From Segatella copri (GTDB lineage Bacteria > Bacteroidota > Bacteroidia > Bacteroidales > Bacteroidaceae): a DNA stretch of 64,000 bases. The DNA is taken from the NCBI RefSeq assembly GCF_019249795.2, contig NZ_CP156891.1, positions 1,382,001 through 1,446,000 on the forward strand, read 5' to 3'. This document shows, piece after piece, positions 43,808 to 50,405 of the stretch. The translations under genes were made by a program, and so were the position numbers. The notes beneath the pieces are model-generated. The model was not told the DNA's origin. It searched no databases and was given only the letters and a program-made list of their open reading frames with translations. How positions within the stretch are numbered: position 1 is the stretch's first letter; each line of letters begins with the position of its first letter.

Positions 43808-43937
43808 TCAGCAATGTCTTCCAACATAAGACATATTTCTGACAGATAAAAAAACAAAGCTCTAACAAGAGCTACTCTTCATCAGATATAACAATTGAAC
43901 GATCAATCTATTTCTTTTATTGGTTGTTTAAGTTTGC

Positions 43938-43973
43938 GCGGAGTGTGGTTGTGAAATCACGCTCCGCTTTTTT
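43938..43973 (+). terminator. terminator after glutamine synthetase
   Basis: GCGGAGTGTG / CACGCTCCGC stem (one G-T pair) with a 10-base loop, followed by six T. Confidence 0.8.
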
Positions 43974-43996
43974 ATTTCCTGATTTACATAAACAAA

Positions 43997-44085
43997 AAAC
44001 AGACCGACATGAACGTTTGTTCACATCGGTCTGTTTACTCTTTTACTTTTTTACTTTTTTACCTTTTTACCCTTTTACTTTTAAA
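43997..44085 (-). terminator. terminator region of the helicase gene with T/C-rich tandem tract
   Basis: A hairpin at about 43999-44034 (arms ACAGACCGA / TCGGTCTGT with inner pairing) is flanked by a tract of near-8-base units (CTTTTTTA type) at 44037-44085. The tract covers the helicase stop at 44067. The hairpin lies past the stop on the minus strand. Confidence 0.55.
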
Positions 44086-46937
44086 AGATTGATTGTCTGT
44101 GTTTTTCCCGTGATACCTGTTACCACGGCGATTCCATTGTCACGAATCTCCACCTTCTCATATTTGGCATCAACAATCACTTTTCCTTTCAATGTCATAA
44201 CGCCCCAATGTCTGGGAATCTCTTCAAAGGCGCAATAGGCACCAACAGGTTGCGCTATACTGCAGTAGAGGGGTGGCACGACAACTTTACCATCTACCTT
44301 CACGCCCCATTTCTTTCCTGCTTGATACAATTCTACATGTCCTGCTTCTGACTTCTCATGCAAAAGAAGCATCTCGTTTTCTTCCATTTCCTTCTTTTGC
44401 AACATCGCCTCATGATAGTATTTCTTGCCAAGGCGAGGCATCACAAAATTCAAATCTTCATTTTCATTCTTTGGATGATTGCATCCTATATAAGTCTTCT
44501 TCAAATTTGAATCCACCAGGTAGTAGTCCTCTTTGCTGTCCATGACAACGATACGTTCACCATACAGGACTGCACATAACCAATACACATGTTCGTAATC
44601 ATTACGCAGGAAACATACATTCCTGCTTTCTTCATTGCTCATGCGCATCTTCCCTTCATCACCCTCACAATAGTACCATACCTGACAACCGGGAGCAGAA
44701 GGTCTGAATCTGAATATCATATAATAGCCATAATTCAGAAAATCATATTGTGAAGGATGATAGGGCAGAGAAAAATCTTCTTGGGTTCGAGACATGAAGA
44801 TGTCGTTATATTCTATAAACTCCCATCCTTTTATGTTGACAACATGGGGAGTTTCTGCTACGTTAGTGCCATCGTCGATGACAGCTTTTGCCAACAGGTC
44901 ATAATAGCATTTCGCCTTTCTGCGAGGTCGGTAGAACAGGATGTTGCCATCCAACAGCTTCATGTCATAGTAATCGCCTGGCTCCAAGACCTGTTCTCCT
45001 TGTCGGTTCACTACCGTCATCTTTCCATCAGGCAGTTTGATGATGGCAAACTCCCCTTTGCTATCTACGAACTCACGATACTGTAGTGTTTGGAGCAATT
45101 CTTCATGGCTCATCACCATCATCATTTCTGAGTCTGGATGAATCTGAATATCGTCTTGCTTCTCGTTCATCAGGAAAAACTCTCTATCCTTCGGAGTCTC
45201 CTTTCTCTTGCCAACTTTCAGCTTTCCCTCGAACATAGCATTCCAGTTCCATACTTGCGAAGGCAATCCGAACACCCGATATAGTCCCACATTATCTATA
45301 ATTACGCAGTTCTTCTTTCCCTTAGCTACTCGCAATCCTCGTCCCACCATCTGCAGATACTTGGCAAGCGACAATGTAGGTCGAGCCAACTGTACAAACT
45401 CCACATCCGGGCAGTCAAATCCCTCCGAGAATATGTCCACATTCACCAGCACTTGTATAGGAGCAAGTCCATCAGCAGCCCGCAAGCAAGTAGCACCAAG
45501 CCCATCGCCAACTTTATCAGCAGCCCGCAAACAAGTAGCACCCAGGCGGTCCCATCCCGCACAATCTGGCGAGACCTTTGATGGTCCGCCATCCTTAGAG
45601 CGTAGCGGTTCCGAGCACCGAGTAGGGCGGTTTCCTCCCTCTCCCCTGAGGGTGAGAGGGTCGGGGTGAGAGGTGGAGCCCTCTTTAAGGGTAAAGAGGG
45701 ACGGGGTGATTTTAGAAAAATTGACAGGGTGATTCGAAAAAGAAGTATTAGAAGCTTTGAACCTTTCTATAAGTTCTTTTCGTAAAGAACTTGGCGTTTT
45801 ACTATCAATAGCAACAGCCGCTATGCCGTGTTCTCTGTAGAACTCGGCAATAGCATTAGCATGCCTGATATTGATAGCATACACGATGCCCTTTCTATCT
45901 TTACCATATTCCTCCAAGCTCCGATAGAGCCTTTCGATGCTCGGCTTCTTATTCAGCAACATATCCATTTCCTTGTTTTGGTAGTCACCGTCTGCCCCTC
46001 GCTTCTGCAAGGAGTCGATGAGCCGTTGCGTCACACCATCTGATTTGATGCTCACAAAATCGTATGTCGCCAATCTTCCCTTGCTGATAAACTCAGGAAC
46101 ACTCCACGACTGCACCAAGACATCAAACAAATCCGTAAATCCCTTACCATTCAATCGGCAAGGTGTAGCCGTCAGTCCCAGGAACTTAGCATTTGGGAAT
46201 CTCTCCCACATCTCCTTATAGGTCTTGGCAAGCGCATGGTGCGCCTCGTCAATCACAATCATCCCCGGTTCTTCCTCTATCTCGTCATAGTGTTTCGACA
46301 ACCATTGTATCGACACAGCCTTTATCGGCATCATGTCAGAAGTAGGATTATCAGAAGAGGCAGAAGTTGCACCAAGTCCATCTCCACCCCTCTCACCCAG
46401 GCGGTCCCCAAGTTCCTCAGCAGACCGCAAGCAAGTAGCAGCAAGCCCATCAGCAGGCCGCAAGCAAGAAGCAGTAAGGCGGTCCCATCCCGCACAATCT
46501 GGCGAGACCTTTGATGGTCCGCCAACCTTAGAGCGAAGCGGTTCCGAGCACCGAGTAGGGCGGTTTCCTCCCTCTCCCCTGAGGGTGAGAGGGTCGGGGT
46601 GAGAGGTGGAGCCCTCTTTAATGGTAAAGAGGGACGGGGTGATTTTAGAAGAATTGACAGGGTGGTTCGAAAAATCCTTATAAAGAAGGGATGGGGTTTT
46701 AGAAAAGACTCTTTGAATAGTTTCTCGAATCTGAGAAACCAGCTCCCTTCTATGGGCAACAATCCAAACATTGCAATTGGAATGTTCCCTCAAAAACGAT
46801 TCTACGACCGAAGCGAGTAGAACCGTTTTTCCCGTACCCGTTGGCATTTGTGCCATCACGGACCGATGAAGGCGCAACGCCTTCTCAATCCGTTCCTTCA
46901 TATCCTCTTGGTAATCAAAAAGCTTAATATTCTTCAT
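44067..46937 (-). CDS. DEAH-box superfamily 2 helicase with two in-frame repeat-derived insertions
   Basis: 956 aa from ATG 46937 (MKNIKLFDYQEDMKERI); the 46979 start adds 14 residues. Walker A is MPTGTGKT (31-38), DEAH begins at Asp230 (VIDEAHHA), and motif VI is QMVGRGLR (about 529-536). The C-terminal ~400 residues are unassigned, with WG-like short beta repeats (KKWGVKVDGKVVVPPLYCSI). Residues ~88-200 and ~399-494 are low-complexity insertions, each containing SKITPSLFT, then HPDPLTLRGEGGN, then RCSEPLRSK. These correspond to a DNA repeat also found between genes nearby. Removing both gives ~750 aa, closer to relatives. Reading frame is intact, so the gene may still be functional. Confidence 0.85.
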   Translation of the reverse strand: MKNIKLFDYQEDMKERIEKALRLHRSVMAQMPTGTGKTVLLASVVESFLREHSNCNVWIVAHRRELVSQIRETIQRVFSKTPSLLYKDFSNHPVNSSKITPSLFTIKEGSTSHPDPLTLRGEGGNRPTRCSEPLRSKVGGPSKVSPDCAGWDRLTASCLRPADGLAATCLRSAEELGDRLGERGGDGLGATSASSDNPTSDMMPIKAVSIQWLSKHYDEIEEEPGMIVIDEAHHALAKTYKEMWERFPNAKFLGLTATPCRLNGKGFTDLFDVLVQSWSVPEFISKGRLATYDFVSIKSDGVTQRLIDSLQKRGADGDYQNKEMDMLLNKKPSIERLYRSLEEYGKDRKGIVYAINIRHANAIAEFYREHGIAAVAIDSKTPSSLRKELIERFKASNTSFSNHPVNFSKITPSLFTLKEGSTSHPDPLTLRGEGGNRPTRCSEPLRSKDGGPSKVSPDCAGWDRLGATCLRAADKVGDGLGATCLRAADGLAPIQVLVNVDIFSEGFDCPDVEFVQLARPTLSLAKYLQMVGRGLRVAKGKKNCVIIDNVGLYRVFGLPSQVWNWNAMFEGKLKVGKRKETPKDREFFLMNEKQDDIQIHPDSEMMMVMSHEELLQTLQYREFVDSKGEFAIIKLPDGKMTVVNRQGEQVLEPGDYYDMKLLDGNILFYRPRRKAKCYYDLLAKAVIDDGTNVAETPHVVNIKGWEFIEYNDIFMSRTQEDFSLPYHPSQYDFLNYGYYMIFRFRPSAPGCQVWYYCEGDEGKMRMSNEESRNVCFLRNDYEHVYWLCAVLYGERIVVMDSKEDYYLVDSNLKKTYIGCNHPKNENEDLNFVMPRLGKKYYHEAMLQKKEMEENEMLLLHEKSEAGHVELYQAGKKWGVKVDGKVVVPPLYCSIAQPVGAYCAFEEIPRHWGVMTLKGKVIVDAKYEKVEIRDNGIAVVTGITGKTQTINLLKVKG
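45455..45741. repeat. composite repeat copy A, inside the helicase gene
   Basis: Core 45545-45715 (171 bp) begins GGCGGTCCCATCCCGC and ends GATTTTAG. Before it lie about two units of a 33-bp tandem repeat (GCAAGCAAGTAGCA type) read on the minus strand as GLGATCLRAAD. The 171-bp core is exactly 57 codons with no stop in the helicase frame. Confidence 0.8.
46339..46675. repeat. composite repeat copy B, inside the helicase gene
   Basis: Core 46478-46648, again 171 bp and nearly identical to copy A. It is preceded by degenerate 33-bp-type units at about 46360-46477. It falls between the helicase motifs I and II in the coding sequence and keeps the frame. Confidence 0.8.
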
Positions 46938-47057
46938 ATAAAAGCATATAATGAATATAGCGTCCCTGCTATATTCCAAGCAGTGACACCTATCAGTATG
47001 TTAAAAAGTAAGATGGTATCTTTTTTTAAATTCAAAAAAAGAAAAGTCAAAAAGACG

Positions 47058-47083
47058 GGCAGAGCTTCATCAAAAGCCCTGCC
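47058..47083 (-). terminator. terminator of the GNAT gene
   Basis: Minus strand: GGCAGGGCTT / AAGCTCTGCC with one mismatch, then a T-rich tract (TCTTTTT). It lies 58 bases beyond the GNAT stop. Confidence 0.65.
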
Positions 47084-47140
47084 AATCTTAAAGTATATAA
47101 TTAAAAATCTAAATTCTTATCCTTTTGTGTTTTCCAGATA

Positions 47141-47740
47141 TTAGGCAATTGAAGTCAATTTCTTCAAATCATAGTACATCAAACGAGTGTGCAAAGTCTT
47201 TGTTATGTCATAGCCTAGATTTTCCGCTTCTTGCTGTTCCGTAGAAAACAAAAACAGGAACTCATTCTTTTGGTAAAAGCCAAGAGGTGCTTCATTATTG
47301 TAAGCATCAACAATCAAAAAGCGGCAACCTGTTTTGTTTTCCTCATCTATAAACCATGATTTTATAAAATCAAGAAGTTCCGTACCGATACCATGATTGC
47401 GAAACCCTGCATTAATTCCCAAACGTCCAATCAATACACCAGGGTATCTACGCATACGTTTCTCTCTTGGAATGTCTTGCGACAACTTACGTCCCCGATT
47501 ATTGGGAATGACATCCACTCGAATACTATCATTTGATAGTGTAAACATACAAACGATTGTCTTAGGATCCTCATCCAAAATAAAACAATAAGTCTTTCCT
47601 AACAACTCTTTCTTGTAACGCATAGCGTCATTCTGAAAGAAGTCGTCAAGGTCAGCATCTCCACAGGTAAAAGGGTGACAAGATGACAATATCTTATCAT
47701 CCAATTTCACAAGTTTGCATTTTTCCAATAAGAACCCCAT
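47141..47740 (-). CDS. GNAT acetyltransferase, toxin-like (TacT-type)
   Basis: 199 aa from ATG 47740, which overlaps nothing and follows the upstream stop by two bases. The opening pattern KLVKLDDKILSSCHPFTCGD ... LDDFFQNDAMRYKK and the acetyl-CoA loop RLGINAGFRNHGIGTELLDF are those of toxin-type GNATs that acetylate aminoacyl-tRNA. A small gene directly upstream looks like its antitoxin. Toxin activity is inferred from family and context only; an ordinary N-acetyltransferase is the alternative. Confidence 0.7.
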   Translation of the reverse strand: MGFLLEKCKLVKLDDKILSSCHPFTCGDADLDDFFQNDAMRYKKELLGKTYCFILDEDPKTIVCMFTLSNDSIRVDVIPNNRGRKLSQDIPREKRMRRYPGVLIGRLGINAGFRNHGIGTELLDFIKSWFIDEENKTGCRFLIVDAYNNEAPLGFYQKNEFLFLFSTEQQEAENLGYDITKTLHTRLMYYDLKKLTSIA

Positions 47741-47742
47741 AA

Positions 47743-47898
47743 TCAAAAACCCGCTTTTTCCAAAATGGCACGAGCTTCAGCAACTTTTGCAGAGAAGTCC
47801 ACACGATTATTATTATTCATAACTTCTTCCGCTCTCTTCACAAAGCGAGCTGCTTCTTCACCTCGTAGAGTCGGTATCACTTTAATATCTATTGCCAT
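47743..47898 (-). CDS. putative antitoxin of the GNAT pair (51 aa)
   Basis: 51 aa: starts MAIDIKVIPTLRGEEAARFV, contains RAEEVMNNNNRVDFSAKVAE and ends EKAGF. A good ribosome-binding site (GGAGA) lies 5 bases before the ATG, and a promoter -7 box TAACTTTG is at 47932-47939. It ends two bases before the GNAT start, the usual antitoxin-first order. It lacks an evident ribbon-helix-helix domain, so how it would bind DNA is unclear. Confidence 0.65.
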   Translation of the reverse strand: MAIDIKVIPTLRGEEAARFVKRAEEVMNNNNRVDFSAKVAEARAILEKAGF

Positions 47899-47937
47899 AA
47901 TCTTCTCCTTTTAAACATTTAATTCTGCCGCCAAAGT

Positions 47938-48050
47938 TACGCTTTTTTCTCGAAAACACCAAGAAAATCAAAAGAAATCTGCAACTTATCATCAAATTGC
48001 TACAAAATCAACTGTAAACAATAAACTATTAACTGTAAACTATAAACTGC
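47938..48050. repeat. promoter-side repeat of the GNAT cassette
   Basis: This ~113-bp stretch is about 80% identical by eye to 49686-49797, upstream of the DUF3800 gene. It runs from the -7 box into A/T-rich DNA with reiterated ACTGTAAAC / TATAAACT. The composite repeat follows directly in both places. Confidence 0.7.
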
Positions 48051-48078
48051 TATTCCCTACCTCAGCAAGCTATAGTAA

Positions 48079-48438
48079 GGCGGTCCCATCCCGCATAACA
48101 TGGCGAAGACCTTTGATGGTCCGCCAACCTTAGAGCGTAGCGGTTCTGAGCACCGGAGGGCGGTTACATCCTTCCCTTTTCGAGAAGGGAAGGCTTGGTT
48201 AGGATGTGGAGCTCTCCTTGCAGGAGAGACGGAGAGGTAGAAAAGTCAGCACTGAGGGCGGTTACATCCCTAATCCCTATGGTAGGGATTTAGGGCTTGG
48301 GTATAGGGTAAGGACCCTCCCGCAGGGGAGGGACAGGTGGGGCAAATATAGCACTGTAGGGCGATTTCCCTCTTCTTGTATATCACCAATACAGCGTCCC
48401 CACTATATTACAAATAGTTACACCTATCAGTTTTTTGA
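48079..48438. repeat. composite repeat copy C, intergenic
   Basis: Head 48079-48155 matches the heads of copies A, B and D. Then come modules each starting GGGCGGTTACATCC: one with a CTCTCCTTGCAGGAGAG hairpin and one with CCCTCCCGCAGGGGAGGG. The right end (48388-48438) resembles 46952-47002, upstream of the helicase start. No gene lies in 47899-48772. Confidence 0.8.
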
Positions 48439-48735
48439 AAAAAATTATATTTGCTCCCCATCGCAGTATCGCTCTGCGCTTGTCGCCACTCGAATGAGAA
48501 AAAATGCATTAATTAATATGGTGCACAACTATTAATCCTGACTAAATCTAATTTTTACATTCTTACAACACACAAAATGATTCTGCTTCCTTACAAGTTC
48601 TGCGGTAGTATGTAAGTAATCCCTACATGCTTTTAAAATCTTTTTTGAACTCCCTTCAAAAAACTATGCAAATACATTAATAGATAGGGATTTTTGTTAA
48701 TCTTGATTAAACTTACCCCAAAATCAAGTTGAATA

Positions 48736-48767
48736 TTTGCAACATATAAATATTTGTATTATCTTTG
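48736..48767 (+). promoter_or_regulatory. promoter of the candidate small RNA
   Basis: TTTG at 48736-48739, 20 bases, then -7 box TATCTTTG at 48760-48767, an excellent Bacteroidota promoter. No ORF follows; predicted start is near 48773-48775. Confidence 0.75.
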
Positions 48768-48773
48768 CAGTAG

Positions 48774-48849
48774 AAAAATAACTCTTGACGTATTGAAAGG
48801 CTACGTGTGTCGTAGCTCACTCGTGTAGATACGCAGGAGTTATTTTTTT
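48774..48849 (+). ncRNA. candidate structured RNA convergent with DUF3800 gene
   Basis: Three nested helices can be drawn: P1, 11 bp, AAAAATAACTC (48774-48784) with GAGTTATTTTT (48837-48847); P2, CGTAT (48789-48793) with ATACG (48829-48833); P3, hairpin GCTACG-TGTGT-CGTAGC (48800-48816). A run of T closes P1 and would end transcription. The promoter places the 5' end exactly at P1. Its 3' end overlaps the last codons of the DUF3800 gene on the other strand. I recall conserved RNA motifs named after DUF3800 neighbours; whether this is one needs a covariance search. Confidence 0.6.
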
Positions 48850-49664
48850 GCTTTCGAAGTATCACGGACATAATTACATGGTTTGAAGCTCCAATGGCTG
48901 TATGGCAAAGTCCATCTTTCCTCAATTTGGCTGATGCCAGTACTTTCCCCAATATTAAATCCTGGATGCAATTCCCGTATCTTGGAATTAATATATTTAT
49001 AAAGCTTTTCCTTGACAATAGTTCTTTTACCTCTGCGATTGGTAGTACCATCCTTGATTTTATGCTTATTATTGAGACGAAAGCAAATCGATCCCAAGAT
49101 TAAGTCCATAAATTGCAACATAAGATGTTCTGAAGAAACAATTTCACAAATATCAGACTCACGAATATGTATATTAGCCTTTTGAAATCCCTTATCATAG
49201 TTGAGTCCATAGATAAATTTCTTAAACTCCTTCTTATCCTCACCCTTCAAAGGAATATCATCCAACATTATTTTTAAGTACTGAGGTTTGTTCTCAGGAT
49301 TAGAATATTGGAAACCAAAAGCATGCTTGATAAATTGATAGTATAACAAAGGATAAGCCTTATGTCTTTGTTCTCTTGTTAAATAGGGAGCCGTATACTG
49401 GTTATTACGAAAAAAAATTCGTATTTTGATATAACCTTGAGCTAACAATTCAAAGATGAAATCAACCAGAGTCAAATACTTCTCATACCAATATTCATTT
49501 ACTTTTTGCCATTTGATTTCCTCCGTTATACCAAACTCTTCAACAAAAGTTTTAGACATAGCTAACACATTCTCGTAGTTTTTAGAATCTACGAGAATGC
49601 CGCCATAGAAATTGGAGTAATACGCCCCCTCTTTATCACTTTCATCGAACCAAATATAATACAT
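48840..49664 (-). CDS. DUF3800 domain protein
   Basis: 274 aa from ATG 49664 (MYYIWFDESDKEGAYYSNFY). Asp7 and Glu8 of the opening WFDES and later acidic residues (LMLQFMDLILG) fit the DUF3800 pattern, which looks like an RNase H-like fold. Function of the family is not established. A -7 box TATATTTG lies at 49680-49687, leaving a very short leader. Its 3' end overlaps the candidate RNA encoded on the plus strand. Confidence 0.8.
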   Translation of the reverse strand: MYYIWFDESDKEGAYYSNFYGGILVDSKNYENVLAMSKTFVEEFGITEEIKWQKVNEYWYEKYLTLVDFIFELLAQGYIKIRIFFRNNQYTAPYLTREQRHKAYPLLYYQFIKHAFGFQYSNPENKPQYLKIMLDDIPLKGEDKKEFKKFIYGLNYDKGFQKANIHIRESDICEIVSSEHLMLQFMDLILGSICFRLNNKHKIKDGTTNRRGKRTIVKEKLYKYINSKIRELHPGFNIGESTGISQIEERWTLPYSHWSFKPCNYVRDTSKAKK

Positions 49665-49685
49665 AATCTTTTTTTGCAGCAAATA

Positions 49686-49797
49686 TACGCTTTTTCCTCG
49701 AAACCACCAAGAAAATCGAAAGAAATCTGCAACTCATCAACAAATTACCACAAAAATCTGTAAACTATAAACTGTTAACTGTAAATTGCTATTTCCC
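49686..49797. repeat. promoter-side repeat of the DUF3800 cassette
   Basis: Near-copy of 47938-48050. It overlaps the promoter end of the DUF3800 gene on one side and joins composite repeat copy D on the other. Confidence 0.7.
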
Positions 49798-49798
49798 A

Positions 49799-50210
49799 GG
49801 CGGTCCCATCCCGCACAATATGGCGCAGGGCTTTGATGCCCCGCCAACCTTATAGCGAAGCGGTTCCGAGCACCGGAGGGCGGTTACATCCCTAATCCCT
49901 ATGGTAGGGATTTAGGGCTTGGGTATAGGGTAAGGACCCTCCCGCAGGGGAGGGACAGGTGGGGCAAATATAGCACTGTAGGGCGGTTACATCCTTCCTT
50001 CTGAGGTTTCTGTCCCCTACAAGGGGAACCGAAGGGGGCGTAAAGACTATTGAGAAGGCTTGGTTAGAGGTGGAGCTCTCCTTGCAGGAGAGACGGAGAG
50101 GTAGAAAATCCAGCACTGTAGGGCGGTTTTCCTCTTCTTCCCTGAGGGGAGAAGACCGAGATGAGAGGTGGAGCCTTCTTTAATGGTAAAGAAGGACGGG
50201 ATGATTTTAG
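49799..50210. repeat. composite repeat copy D, intergenic
   Basis: The longest copy. The head matches A-C. The next module (49879-49980) is nearly identical to one in copy C, then further GGGCGGTT modules with hairpins (CTCTCCTTGCAGGAGAG; CCCTGAGGGGAG). It ends GATTTTAG as in A and B. It fills the gap between DUF3800 and the rfbC remnant; no gene is visible in it. Confidence 0.8.
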
Positions 50211-50268
50211 AGGGAAAGCACCTCAATATTATTAGAAAAACACCTTTCTTCTAGTATTCAAAAGGACT

Positions 50269-50403
50269 TTAAAAGTCCTTCAATACCTGATGTTTCGTAT
50301 CCTTCTCGGAAAGATTAGCGTGTTCCGTAGGAATACGCCAATCAATCCCGAGTGATTCATCCAGGAAAGAGATTCCACCATCAGCCTCTAGGTGACAGAT
50401 GAA
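50269..50403 (-). pseudogene. rfbC: C-terminal remnant of dTDP-4-dehydrorhamnose 3,5-epimerase (rfbC)
   Basis: 44 codons reading CHLEADGGISFLDESLGIDW ... LSEKDTKHQVLKDF and a stop, the RmlC C-terminus. It begins within three bases of the glmS stop and has no N-terminal part or start. It is therefore a leftover from a deletion or recombination that fused this fragment behind glmS. Confidence 0.8.
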
Positions 50404-50405
50404 CC

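Noticed and set aside
43997..44085. T/C-rich tandem tract as a phase-variation site for the helicase
   Set aside because: It lies at the extreme 3' end of the gene; slippage would change only the last few residues, so a switch is unlikely.
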